Assembly: GCF_002901845.1 (NCBI RefSeq)
Contig: NZ_PPQE01000025.1
Coordinates: 1,033,089-1,065,664 of the forward strand
DNA from: Staphylococcus hominis subsp. hominis
GTDB lineage: Bacteria > Bacillota > Bacilli > Staphylococcales > Staphylococcaceae
Direction of reading: 5' to 3'
Length of the DNA stretch: 32,576 bases
Shown: in pieces, positions 10,969 through 19,209 of the stretch
Position numbering within the stretch: the first letter of the stretch is position 1
Layout of the letters: each line of letters starts with the position of its first letter
Translations under genes and position numbers: made by a program
Notes under the pieces: generated by a model
The model's input: only the letters and a program-made list of their open reading frames with translations
What the model was told of the DNA's origin: nothing
The model's database searches: none

Positions 10969-10982
10969 TGTAAACGCTTTCT
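10969..10982 (+). promoter_or_regulatory. cre site (CcpA operator) upstream of proline dehydrogenase
   Basis: TGTAAACGCTTTCT fits the TGWAARCGYTWNCW consensus at all positions. It lies 64 bases before the start codon and overlaps a possible -35 (TTTCTC, 17-nt spacer, TAAACT). This predicts repression of proline breakdown when glucose is available. Confidence 0.8.
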
Positions 10983-11045
10983 CAAATGATATATTCATGC
11001 TAAACTTGTTATAGAGATAGATAAGAGTGGGATGGAGGAATAGAT

Positions 11046-12047
11046 ATGTCTTTATTCAGAGATTTTTTCATAACATTATCAAATAGTACATATTTAAATG
11101 AAATGGCTAAAAAAATCGGACCGACTATGGGTGCTAATAGAGTTGTTGCGGGTAATACTATAGAACAACTCATTGATACGATTGAATGTTTAAACGCTAA
11201 ACATATTGATGTTACTGTAGATAATCTTGGAGAATTTGTTAATAATAAAGCAGTAGCGACTCAAGCTAAAAATGAGATTCTTGAGATAATGGAAGCTATT
11301 AATAAATATCAAGTGAGTGCACATATGTCGGTGAAAGTGAGTTCATTAGGCGGTGAATTTGATACCGAGTTAGCCTACCAAAATTTAAGAGAAATTTTAT
11401 TAAAGGCTAATACCTATGATGATATGCATATTAATATTGATATGGAAAAATATAATAGCTTATCACAAACATTACAAATTTTAGACAGATTAAAAGGGGA
11501 ATTTAGAAATGTCGGTACAGTTATTCAAGGATACCTTTTTGAGGCAGAAAAATTAATTGATAAGTACCCAGAATTACGATTAAGACTGGTCAAAGGTGCT
11601 TATAAAGAAAATGATACGATTGCTTATCAAAGTAAAAAAGATATTGACAAAAATTATATAAATATTATTGAAAAACGTTTACTTAACGCCAAAAACTTTA
11701 CGTCAATTGCCACACATGATGATAAAATCATTAACCATGTTAAACAATTTGTAAAAGATCATCATATTGAAAAAAACACTTTTGAATTTCAAATGTTGTA
11801 TGGTTTTCGTAATGAATTAGCAGAAGAGATTGCTAGACAAGGATATCACTTTACCGTTTATGTTCCATATGGCAATGACTGGTTTGCTTATTTCATGCGT
11901 CGCCTGGCTGAGAGACCTCAAAACCTTTCCCTTGCCTATCAAGAATTTATTTCAACAGAAGCACTTAAAAAAATTGGCTTAGTTAGTGGACTAGCTTTAG
12001 GAACACTTACATTAGTATCTGGTGTTGTGAAATTACTACAACGTTGA
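11046..12047 (+). CDS. putA: Proline dehydrogenase
   Basis: 333 residues, FAD-dependent (beta/alpha)8 barrel. It oxidises proline to pyrroline-5-carboxylate as the first step of proline use; the second enzyme is not in the window. Length matches the monofunctional Gram-positive enzymes (PutB/FadM in Bacillus), not the long PutA fusion. Signatures: HMSVKVSSLG at about 97-106, RLVKGAYKE at 200-208, and the substrate-binding YFMRRLAERPQN near residue 285. The C-terminal 25 residues are hydrophobic and may touch the membrane, in line with electron transfer to quinones. ATG at 11046 follows TGGAGGAA. A perfect cre site 64 bases upstream indicates CcpA control. Confidence 0.93.
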   Translation: MSLFRDFFITLSNSTYLNEMAKKIGPTMGANRVVAGNTIEQLIDTIECLNAKHIDVTVDNLGEFVNNKAVATQAKNEILEIMEAINKYQVSAHMSVKVSSLGGEFDTELAYQNLREILLKANTYDDMHINIDMEKYNSLSQTLQILDRLKGEFRNVGTVIQGYLFEAEKLIDKYPELRLRLVKGAYKENDTIAYQSKKDIDKNYINIIEKRLLNAKNFTSIATHDDKIINHVKQFVKDHHIEKNTFEFQMLYGFRNELAEEIARQGYHFTVYVPYGNDWFAYFMRRLAERPQNLSLAYQEFISTEALKKIGLVSGLALGTLTLVSGVVKLLQR

Positions 12048-12052
12048 AATAC

Positions 12053-12091
12053 AGAGCGTCTCGATAATCCATAAAATTATCGAGACGCTCT
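12053..12091. terminator. Bidirectional hairpin between putA and ribH
   Basis: A perfect 16-bp stem (12053-12068 with 12076-12091), 7-nt loop, between convergent genes. T tracts are poor on both sides, so termination relies mainly on the stem. Confidence 0.75.
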
Positions 12092-12098
12092 ACATTAA

Positions 12099-12557
12099 TT
12101 AAAACTGTTTAAGTAAATTTGCCATTTCAATTGCACTTACTGCCGCTTCTGCACCTTTATTACCTGCTTTCGTACCCGCTCTTTCAACTGCTTGTTCAAT
12201 ACTTTCAGTTGTTAAAACACCGAAAATGACTGGTGTATTCGTAACATCATTTGCTTTTGATACGCCTTTAGCAACTTCATTACAAACATAGTCATAATGA
12301 GATGTTGCACCTCTAATGACACAGCCTAAAGTAATCACTGCATCATAATCATTTTTTTGCGCTAATTTTTTAGCAACAAGTGGAATTTCAAATGCACCTG
12401 GTACATATGCAACATCAATGTTATCTTCATCTACACCATGTCTTACTAATGTATCTTTCGCTCCATCTAATAAACGGTTGGTAATAAAATCATTAAATCT
12501 ACTCACTACTATTGCAACTTTTAAATTTGTACCGACTAATTTACCTTCAAAATTCAT
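12099..12557 (-). CDS. ribH: 6,7-dimethyl-8-ribityllumazine synthase
   Basis: 152 residues, the usual size of lumazine synthase, which condenses 5-amino-6-ribitylaminouracil with 3,4-dihydroxybutanone phosphate and assembles into a 60-subunit shell or pentamers. Key family blocks: [10 protein letters not shown] (17-26), PGAFEIP (53-59), [21 protein letters not shown] (79-99, with the catalytic His) and FGVLTTES. Last gene of the rib operon; 12 bases separate it from ribBA. ATG at 12557 follows AGGAGGAATC. Confidence 0.97.
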   Translation of the reverse strand: MNFEGKLVGTNLKVAIVVSRFNDFITNRLLDGAKDTLVRHGVDEDNIDVAYVPGAFEIPLVAKKLAQKNDYDAVITLGCVIRGATSHYDYVCNEVAKGVSKANDVTNTPVIFGVLTTESIEQAVERAGTKAGNKGAEAAVSAIEMANLLKQF

Positions 12558-12569
12558 TCTAGATTCCTC

Positions 12570-13754
12570 CTAAATAAGATGTCCCATTTTCGATTTTTTT
12601 GTTTCCATATAATGATGATTATGTTCCGTTTCTGGCACAATAATTTCTGTACGCTCTGCAACTTTTATACCATAATCTTCCAGGCCTTCAAATTTCTTAG
12701 GATTATTACTTAATAAATTAACTTGTTGAACGTTAAAATATTTAAGAATTTGAGCAGCTATATGATAATCTCTTAAGTCTTCATCAAAACCTAATGCTAA
12801 GTTTGCAGTAACCGTATCATGTCCTTGCTCAATTAATTCATAAGCTTTTAGTTTATTCATTAAACCAATGCCTCTACCTTCTTGTGGTAAATAAATAATT
12901 AATCCGCCATGATCATTTATATATTTCATTGATGCTTCTAATTGAGCGCCACAATCACATCGTTGACTGTGGAAAATATCACCTGTTAAACAAGCAGAAT
13001 GTAGTCTTACATTTTCAGTTGTACGTGGTTCTCCTTTGCCAAGTACAACAATATCTTCATGTGTATATTGAGATTGGAAACCGTACATTTTAAAATTACC
13101 AATATCCGTTGGCATTTTTACAGTTGCTTTAAGTTCAATACCTTCGCTTTCTTGTTTACGACGATAATTAATTAAACTTTCAATTGTAATCATTTTTAAT
13201 TGATGTCGCTCTTTAAATTGTTGTAATTCATTACCTTTTGCCATCGTACCATCGTCATTCATTATCTCACATATAACTCCAGCAGGTGCAGCACCTGTTA
13301 ATTTAGCTAAATCTACAGCAGCCTCCGTATGTCCTGGTCTAACTAATACACCTTTTTCCTTAGACACTAAAGGAAATAAATGTCCGGGTTTATGGAAACT
13401 TTCTGGTTTAGAATCAGGATTAATTAACGCTTTCGCTGTTGCTGTACGGTCAAATGCACTAATTCCTGTAGTAGTAGAGATATGATCGATACTTACAGTG
13501 AAATTTGTACCGTAGTCATCTGTATTACCATCAACCATAGTTTTAAGATTTAGACGTTCAGCAATCTGCGAACTTATAGGAGCGCAAATTAATCCACGCG
13601 CTTCTTTGGCCATATAATTAATGGTATCGTCTTTCATCCATTGAGTGACCGCAATTAAGTCACCTTCATTTTCACGATTTTCATCATCTACTACAATAAT
13701 ACTATCGCCATTTCTTAATGCTTCTAACGCTTCTTCAATGCTATCGAATTTCAT
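12570..13754 (-). CDS. ribBA: Bifunctional 3,4-dihydroxy-2-butanone-4-phosphate synthase / GTP cyclohydrolase II
   Basis: 394 residues, two fused enzymes that supply both precursors of riboflavin. Residues 1-200 are the DHBP synthase (DDENRENEGDLI at 23-34; RPGHTEAAVDL; AGVICEIMNDDG). Residues about 205-394 are GTP cyclohydrolase II with the zinc-binding CLTGDIFHSQRCDCG (about 254-268) and the GTP-binding LPQEGRGIGL. Third gene of the operon, 11 bases after ribE, and 12 before ribH. ATG at 13754 has AGGAGGGG directly upstream. Confidence 0.97.
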   Translation of the reverse strand: MKFDSIEEALEALRNGDSIIVVDDENRENEGDLIAVTQWMKDDTINYMAKEARGLICAPISSQIAERLNLKTMVDGNTDDYGTNFTVSIDHISTTTGISAFDRTATAKALINPDSKPESFHKPGHLFPLVSKEKGVLVRPGHTEAAVDLAKLTGAAPAGVICEIMNDDGTMAKGNELQQFKERHQLKMITIESLINYRRKQESEGIELKATVKMPTDIGNFKMYGFQSQYTHEDIVVLGKGEPRTTENVRLHSACLTGDIFHSQRCDCGAQLEASMKYINDHGGLIIYLPQEGRGIGLMNKLKAYELIEQGHDTVTANLALGFDEDLRDYHIAAQILKYFNVQQVNLLSNNPKKFEGLEDYGIKVAERTEIIVPETEHNHHYMETKKSKMGHLI

Positions 13755-13765
13755 TTAAGCCCCTC

Positions 13766-14398
13766 CTAAAAACCATATGCTTTTAATTTATCAACTGACA
13801 AATCAGATTTATTTTTACCAACTATACTTTCAACATATTTAAATAATACATCTGTTTCAAGATGCACTTCATCGCCCATCTTTTTGTTAGAAAGAATCGT
13901 TGAACGTCTTGTTTCAGGAATAAGATGGATATCAAAACTATGTTGATGCAAGTCAAAAATTGTTAAACTTACGCCATCAACAGTAATAGAACCTTGCTTA
14001 ACCATTTGTTTGATAACCGAGTCAGATGCCTTAATAGATACAATGCGTGAATTAGGCGTTTCTCTGATATTTATAATTGTTCCTTTTGCATCTACATGAC
14101 CTAATACAAAATGTCCTCCGAAACGTCCACTACCTGACATTGCTCGTTCAAGATTGACTTCATCATTTTCTTTAATATTAGCTAAATATGTTTTATTTTC
14201 AGTACCTTTAATCACTTGGACAGAAAATTGATTTTGTTTAAAATCAATGACTGTTAAACACGCACCATTTACGCTTATAGAATCACCAATATGCATATCT
14301 TCTATGATTTTTTGACATGAAATATCTAATGTCCTTACGGATTGTTGAGTGCGAATACTTTTTACAGTACCTATTTCTTCAACGATACCTGTAAACAT
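13766..14398 (-). CDS. ribE: Riboflavin synthase alpha chain
   Basis: 210 residues made of two similar lumazine-binding domains, as in all RibE proteins: MFTGIVEEIG at 1-10 with NGACLTV, then GHVDAKG near residue 100 with DGVSLTI. The enzyme dismutates two lumazine molecules to riboflavin and the pyrimidine that RibH reuses. Second gene of the operon, six bases after the ribD stop, so the two are tightly coupled. Confidence 0.97.
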   Translation of the reverse strand: MFTGIVEEIGTVKSIRTQQSVRTLDISCQKIIEDMHIGDSISVNGACLTVIDFKQNQFSVQVIKGTENKTYLANIKENDEVNLERAMSGSGRFGGHFVLGHVDAKGTIINIRETPNSRIVSIKASDSVIKQMVKQGSITVDGVSLTIFDLHQHSFDIHLIPETRRSTILSNKKMGDEVHLETDVLFKYVESIVGKNKSDLSVDKLKAYGF

Positions 14399-14404
14399 TT
14401 ATCT

Positions 14405-15448
14405 TCACTTCTTTCGCAGTGTCATTTTAATATTTTGTTGAATAGACTCGGTAGAAATCACTTCAAATTGTGGCGCATCAGCTAAATCAATGACATTATC
14501 AGTTTGATAAAATTGATTTTTTCCAATACCGCCTATTATTTTCGGGGCATAATAAATAATAAGATGGTCTAAATAATTAGATTGGAGAAATTCTGAAGTT
14601 ATTTGAGGTCCAGCTTCTACTAATAATCTGCCGACACCTCTTTGATATATATCAGATAAAATAGATTTTAAATTACATGTTTCTAAATATATTATTTTTA
14701 TATGATGACTTGGACTTTTTAGTTCATGATTTTCAGTATAAATCCAAATTTCACTTAATTGATCGTGAAATATCTGTTTTGAATAATCAATTTGGCCTCG
14801 CTTAGATAGTATGATTCTTATTGGATGTTTACCCTCTTGAATACGTGTTGTATATTGTGGATTATCCGCTTCAATCGTTCCATTACCAGTTAATACTGCG
14901 TCATGAGTATGTCTTAAACGATATACATCTTGTTTTACTGCTTTATTCGTAATCCACTGACTTTGTCCACTATCAGTCGCTTGTTTACCATCTAACGAAG
15001 TCGAGACTTTTACTGTAATTTCAGGAATTTTATGTTGTTTTGCTTTGAAGAAATCCTCATACAAAGCAAAAGCTTCTTCTGAATATTGATACTCAACTTC
15101 AATACCTGCTTTTTCAAGAATGATATCTCCCTCAGAAGATAACGTCGTATCTTTTACAGCATAAATCACTTTACTAAGCCCATGTTCAATAATTTTATTC
15201 ACACAAGGTGGTGTTGATCCATAATGTGTACAAGGTTCAAGAGAAATATAAATTGTGCCGCCTTTTGCTTTATCTTGTGCCATATCTAAAGCCTGAACTT
15301 CCGCATGTTTCTCTCCTTGCTTTAAATGTGCACCTAGTCCCACAATACGCCCATCCTTCACAACAACTGAGCCAACAGGAGGATTAACTCCAGTTTGTCC
15401 TTCCACCATTTGTGCTAATTGAATTGCATATTTCATAAATTCACTCAA
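14405..15448 (-). CDS. ribD: Bifunctional diaminohydroxyphosphoribosylaminopyrimidine deaminase / uracil reductase
   Basis: 347 residues from a TTG start. The N-terminal zinc deaminase has HAEVQA (48-53) and EPCTHYGSTPPC (71-82); the C-terminal reductase (about 145-347) has KVSTSLDGKQA and LLVEAGP. It carries out steps two and three of riboflavin synthesis. I place the start at TTG 15448 because AGAGGTGA lies five bases ahead and the protein then begins as S. aureus RibD does (xSxFMxYAIQLA). An in-frame ATG at 15490 would add 14 residues but sits inside the riboswitch terminator hairpin and has no SD. First gene of the rib operon, controlled by the FMN riboswitch. Confidence 0.95.
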   Translation of the reverse strand: MSEFMKYAIQLAQMVEGQTGVNPPVGSVVVKDGRIVGLGAHLKQGEKHAEVQALDMAQDKAKGGTIYISLEPCTHYGSTPPCVNKIIEHGLSKVIYAVKDTTLSSEGDIILEKAGIEVEYQYSEEAFALYEDFFKAKQHKIPEITVKVSTSLDGKQATDSGQSQWITNKAVKQDVYRLRHTHDAVLTGNGTIEADNPQYTTRIQEGKHPIRIILSKRGQIDYSKQIFHDQLSEIWIYTENHELKSPSHHIKIIYLETCNLKSILSDIYQRGVGRLLVEAGPQITSEFLQSNYLDHLIIYYAPKIIGGIGKNQFYQTDNVIDLADAPQFEVISTESIQQNIKMTLRKK

Positions 15449-15460
15449 TTTATCACCTCT

Positions 15461-15494
15461 AAAAAAACCCCATACCTGTTTCACAGGCATAGGG
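15461..15494 (-). terminator. Terminator of the FMN riboswitch
   Basis: On the minus strand a 12-bp stem with two G-U pairs (15468-15479 with 15483-15494), 3-nt loop and seven T (15461-15467). G-U pairs form only in the minus-strand RNA, confirming direction. It is the expression platform that stops transcription before ribD when FMN is bound. Confidence 0.9.
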
Positions 15495-15572
15495 CATGTA
15501 TATATACTTAAATAAGCGTACTACAATTTTTATATTGTGCATGCTTATACATCATTCAGTAATGATGTGATT

Positions 15573-15708
15573 GATTCTTCCTCCCATCCAGACTTTTACT
15601 GTCGGCTCTAGAGTCTCACTAGATCAGCCACTTAATAAATTAAGATTAAGTGGGTCGCAGGCTTAATCACTGCCGGTTGGGAATTACACCCTGCCCCGAA
15701 AGAATACG
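15573..15708 (-). promoter_or_regulatory. FMN riboswitch (RFN element)
   Basis: The minus strand carries the RFN core in order: TTTCGGGGCAGGGTG, AATTCCCAACCGGCAGT, AGCCTGCGACCCAC, GATCTAGTGAGACTCTAGAG, CCGACAGTAAAAGTCTGGAT and GGGAGGAAGAATC. This is the standard six-stem FMN aptamer. With its terminator it fills most of the gap 15491-15857; the remainder upstream is AT-rich promoter space where I see no clear -35/-10 pair. Confidence 0.97.
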
Positions 15709-15857
15709 TATGAAATTGTGATTAAATTTGAGTCATTGTAGTTTAGTGCTACATATATCATCTTACATTTATTTTTGGAAAATTACAAATAAAGAATTTC
15801 AATTTGATTTTTAAATTTAACTCTTAAAGAGACATTTATTCATTATTGTGTAAAGCA

Positions 15858-17345
15858 TTATGCTTTATGATCAAATTCTTTTCGAATTTCATATAAGTAA
15901 TCCACTGCACTTACCGCTTGATTAACAATCATTTTTACTCCATTACGCAATTTATTTACTCCATTAGTGATTTGTCCAATAGCAATCATATTATTTAAAG
16001 TACCATATCTTGGACTAATCACCTGATTTGTTTCTGGGATACTTTGTATTCCACCCATAGGATGAGCTTGAATAATTTGTCGATTTTGAAGATTTAAGAT
16101 AAATTGATCATCTTCATCTAAATCTTTTAAATGTGTTTTAGAACCTGTTGCATTAATAATAATATGATGTGGATACCATTGTTCATCATGTTTGAATTTT
16201 AAATTAAATATTCCATTTTTATGTACCACATCTTCTAAATCCTTTCTAATCACTAATGAACCATCTTTTATTAATTGCTTGATGAGTTTTGCAGTTCTTG
16301 GAGGCATAGGATTTGAGTTAAGTTGAATAATTTTAGTGAAACGTTTATCGAATTCAATTTGATCTTGACGACTAAAACTATTCCAAATCCAATTTAAATT
16401 TTCTTTGACATTCTCTATTAATGTTTGGAATATACCTATCTCATTAGGATGTTCTAAATCATAATTTAAATCTTTAATCGTGTCCCCTGTTCGGCGATGA
16501 ACCAATTTCTGTAAATCAATACCATTTAATTCACACTCTTCTTTAAATAAATCGAATGCTTTCTCTAATGGTACATTTCCAAAATACTTATCTTTAATAT
16601 CATTAAATTTAGATTTCGTTAAATATTGAAACTCAATTTTTTTCATGTTTCCTCTTACGCTAGGTAATTGAGCAGAACGACTCGTCATTGTGATAGGTAG
16701 TTTAGGGTGATGAAACGCTACATAACGCACTACATCTAAACTAGCTAATCCTGTTCCAATAATAGCAATATCATCAGATTCTTGTACATCATCTAAAGTA
16801 TTATATGTAGGGTAAGGAGTTTGAATATAACCTTTTATGCCTTTTAAATGATAAGGGTCGTGATATGATAAAGTACCTATAGTTAAAAATATGTAATCAT
16901 ATACTTGACAATGCTTCATATCTTTAGACGTACAGACATAATATTTCAATGTGGTTTCATCTATATTTGAATTAATGAAGACTTCTTGTACTGGTTGTTT
17001 AATAACTGTAAGGTTATCATATAATGTCTCATAATTTGATAAGTATGATTTCATATAATGGCCAAAAACAAATCTTGGTAAATACTTTGGATTTTTAAAC
17101 GTAAAATCAGATTGTGTTTGATACCATTTCCAAAACTCTTCATCATCATCTAGATTTAAACTCATATTTTTAGTGGGTAAGTTAATTAATAATTGACTAC
17201 TATCATTTTGAAAAGGAACACCCTGCCCCATATTAAATTCATTATCGTAGACATCGACTTTTAATTGCTTAAAGTCTTTATGTTTAACGAGTTGTCTAAG
17301 TACACTCACACCTGCTGTACCCATACCTATAATTGCTACTCGCAT
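15858..17345 (-). CDS. FAD/NAD(P)-binding protein (NAD_binding_9 type)
   Basis: 495 residues from ATG 17345. It opens with a dinucleotide-binding fold, VAIIGMGTAGVSVLRQL, and has a second one at DIAIIGTGLASLDVVRYV (about 190-207), with a C-terminal ATGSKTH block usual for flavin oxidoreductases. This layout fits the NAD_binding_9 family of putative FAD-dependent oxidoreductases or N-hydroxylating enzymes; the substrate is unknown. The frame is open 16 codons further up to 17393, but AAAAGGATGATG lies ahead of ATG 17345 and the protein then begins with the Rossmann strand, as expected. The gene is alone, divergent from the small ORF at 17512. Confidence 0.82.
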   Translation of the reverse strand: MRVAIIGMGTAGVSVLRQLVKHKDFKQLKVDVYDNEFNMGQGVPFQNDSSQLLINLPTKNMSLNLDDDEEFWKWYQTQSDFTFKNPKYLPRFVFGHYMKSYLSNYETLYDNLTVIKQPVQEVFINSNIDETTLKYYVCTSKDMKHCQVYDYIFLTIGTLSYHDPYHLKGIKGYIQTPYPTYNTLDDVQESDDIAIIGTGLASLDVVRYVAFHHPKLPITMTSRSAQLPSVRGNMKKIEFQYLTKSKFNDIKDKYFGNVPLEKAFDLFKEECELNGIDLQKLVHRRTGDTIKDLNYDLEHPNEIGIFQTLIENVKENLNWIWNSFSRQDQIEFDKRFTKIIQLNSNPMPPRTAKLIKQLIKDGSLVIRKDLEDVVHKNGIFNLKFKHDEQWYPHHIIINATGSKTHLKDLDEDDQFILNLQNRQIIQAHPMGGIQSIPETNQVISPRYGTLNNMIAIGQITNGVNKLRNGVKMIVNQAVSAVDYLYEIRKEFDHKA

Positions 17346-17511
17346 ATTTAACATCATCCTTTTATATATTTGTATTATGTTGAATATTATCATATTATAC
17401 CAATACGATTCTCGACTTCAAAACGTTTCACTATTAACACGATTATCCATTTCAAAGCATAAATAATCATGTGTAACTATGTTAAAATTTAAATATTGAG
17501 GTGACTAAACA

Positions 17512-17589
17512 ATGAAATTTTTATTAAAAACATTAATTGTTTTTATCATTGGATTTACTTGGGCTTCAAGAAAAAACAAAGCAGAATAA
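17512..17589 (+). CDS. 25-residue membrane peptide, unknown function
   Basis: Too short for usual gene finding, but it has a good SD (GAGGTGA at 17498-17504, 7 bases before ATG), a possible extended -10 (TGTTAAAAT at 17480-17488) and its own terminator five bases after the stop. The peptide has a single hydrophobic helix (FLLKTLIVFIIGFTW) followed by a charged tail SRKNKAE, so the N terminus is short and the positive tail probably stays in the cytoplasm. It could be a small regulatory membrane protein or a type I toxin-like peptide; neither can be decided from sequence. I do not recognise a family. Confidence 0.65.
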   Translation: MKFLLKTLIVFIIGFTWASRKNKAE

Positions 17590-17593
17590 ATAA

Positions 17594-17640
17594 AAAAACC
17601 AACATCATCTAATTAAAAAGATAATGTTGGTTTTTATTTT
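17594..17640. terminator. Bidirectional terminator between the 25-residue ORF and sagB
   Basis: 17-bp stem with one mismatch (17594-17610 with 17619-17635), A-rich on the left and T-rich on the right, so it works in both directions. Confidence 0.88.
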
Positions 17641-17642
17641 GA

Positions 17643-18491
17643 TTATTGATGTTTTTGATCATCTTTATAAACATACAACTTGAAGTATTTACCTTCAGTT
17701 TTCATTTCTTTATAGAAATCAGCAATAATTTCCGCATTACTTTCAGCCCATTTAATATCAGTCGCATATTGATGTTCACCAGGATTCATAGGATTCCATC
17801 TCATGCTATATAATGTGTTTTGATCATCGTGAGATAGGAAGTGTTTATGAATAAAATCTGCGCCACCTTTAATTGCTTTCTCTGGTGTATCCCAACCATG
17901 TTTTTTCGCATATTCAGCACCTGTTTTGATTGGATCTTCATCTAAAGCTCCAACACCATAAAAATTATAATATTTTTTACCATCAATATTTACACCATTC
18001 GCCAGTTCACTTTTTACTGAACCTGTTTCTAATAATGCGTGAGAAATTAAATAGACTTCATTGACACGTTTTTCTTTTGCAGCATTTACAAAAGCATCAG
18101 TATGTTTCAATAGTGTAGGTCGATCGAACAACATACGTTTGATACGATTTTTATCAATACCTTGATATTTAGATAAATCTAAAAATTGATATCTTTGTTT
18201 ATCATCATCGATAAATTTACTGCTGTCCATTGCAACTTTAATTTCACTTGCTGATGCATCTCTCCATGCATTATTATTTTTATTCGATACTTGTTGACTT
18301 GTATAGTTATCTATTTGTTTTGCAGCAGCTTTATCAAGCGTGACGTTCACATGCTGAACTTTCTCTACTTCATTTACTTTTTTGAAAAATATCTGATCAG
18401 AAATCATTGAGAAAAAAATGAAGCCAGCTGCTACTAAAATAATAAGTAACCCTATTAGGCCTATAATAGAACCTTTTCTGTGCTTTGTCAT
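17643..18491 (-). CDS. sagB: Membrane-anchored N-acetylglucosaminidase SagB
   Basis: 282 residues from ATG 18491. Residues 9-30 are one transmembrane helix after a basic start (TKHRKGS), leaving the enzyme outside the cell. The Bax/FlgJ-type glucosaminidase domain covers about 120-270: SHALLETGS carries the catalytic Glu155, followed by NFYGVGA and the ADFIHKHFLS block. In S. aureus SagB cuts nascent glycan strands and, with SpdC, sets their final length and release from the membrane. Length and position near the rib operon match S. aureus. The frame is open to a GTG at 18497, but this abuts the SD (AGAGGTG), so the ATG six bases later is preferred. Confidence 0.92.
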   Translation of the reverse strand: MTKHRKGSIIGLIGLLIILVAAGFIFFSMISDQIFFKKVNEVEKVQHVNVTLDKAAAKQIDNYTSQQVSNKNNNAWRDASASEIKVAMDSSKFIDDDKQRYQFLDLSKYQGIDKNRIKRMLFDRPTLLKHTDAFVNAAKEKRVNEVYLISHALLETGSVKSELANGVNIDGKKYYNFYGVGALDEDPIKTGAEYAKKHGWDTPEKAIKGGADFIHKHFLSHDDQNTLYSMRWNPMNPGEHQYATDIKWAESNAEIIADFYKEMKTEGKYFKLYVYKDDQKHQ

Positions 18492-18650
18492 ATTCACACC
18501 TCTTAGGTTAATGTTGTAATTTCATTTATAGAAAAGTCTTCCATGATAATAAATTTTAACATTTTTAATTCTCTTAAACAATTTTATAATTATAATGTTA
18601 CATATTCATAAAATAAAAGTAACAAAATTGAAATTTAACAAAAAAATAAA

Positions 18651-18679
18651 AGTAATGAAATACTCAACATTTCATTACT
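18651..18679 (-). terminator. Terminator of the small hypothetical gene
   Basis: Perfect 11-bp stem AGTAATGAAAT/ATTTCATTACT with 7-nt loop. On the minus strand it is followed by TTTTATTTTTTTG, fitting the end of the gene at 18738. Confidence 0.8.
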
Positions 18680-18737
18680 CAATGATTTTTATCTATTAAA
18701 TAAATATAGTTATTTGTAGTAAGGTTAACATATTTAA

Positions 18738-18962
18738 TTATTCGTTATTTCTTTTATAATCCATCATAATAAAACTGACAGCTTGCGATCTATTTTTATA
18801 ATAATATTGATTTAAATCAATCGTCCCTTCAATATCACCATCACGATACATCATTTCATTTGTAAAATTATTTATCATTACAAATTCAGAACGATCTCTA
18901 ATAACGTCTAAATCATCATGTCTTGCAAAAAAGTGCTCAAGATTTAAATGTGCGTAATCCAA
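18738..18962 (-). CDS. Small conserved-looking hypothetical protein
   Basis: 74 residues from TTG 18962. Soluble, acidic and aromatic, with no signal peptide or membrane helix; sections such as LEHFFARHDDLDVIRDRSE and GTIDLNQYYYKNRS suggest a small folded domain I do not recognise. The SD is a perfect AGGAGGT. It lies only one base from an in-frame ATG (18968), too near for initiation, but six bases from TTG at 18962, so TTG is the more likely start. The gene has its own terminator and is divergent from sigS. Function unknown. Confidence 0.7.
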   Translation of the reverse strand: MDYAHLNLEHFFARHDDLDVIRDRSEFVMINNFTNEMMYRDGDIEGTIDLNQYYYKNRSQAVSFIMMDYKRNNE

Positions 18963-19153
18963 CTTCATACCTCCTATATTTTATTGTACAAATGTCGAAT
19001 ATTAATCTTACAAACTTGTTAAAGCTATATATCATCCAATCCAACGATTCTATGTTTACTATTTAACACCTATTTATTAAATTAAGCAAATGAAAATTCA
19101 CGATACCTCATGTAGAATTTATACATCCGGAAATATTGTTTATGTACATAACT

Positions 19154-19173
19154 AAGGAGAAAGAATAAATATT
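19154..19173 (+). promoter_or_regulatory. SD and possible non-AUG start (ATT) of sigS
   Basis: AAGGAGA at 19154-19160 is the only good SD ahead of sigS. It is 49 bases before the first ATG (19210). The sigS frame stays open back to a stop at 19153-19155 with no ATG, GTG or TTG; it holds ATA at 19165 and ATT at 19171. Initiation at ATT would add 13 residues ending KYHK, comparable with the N terminus of S. aureus SigS as I remember it. Confidence 0.5.
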
Positions 19174-19209
19174 TCAGATTTTAGTTCATTACACATAAAA
19201 TATCATAAG

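Noticed and set aside
15449..15490. ATG at 15490 as ribD start
   Set aside because: It lies within the riboswitch terminator stem and has no SD; TTG 15448 has both SD and homologous start.
17418..17440. cre-like CAAAACGTTTCA between the FAD protein and the small ORF
   Set aside because: The half-site spacing is one base short and more than one consensus position fails.
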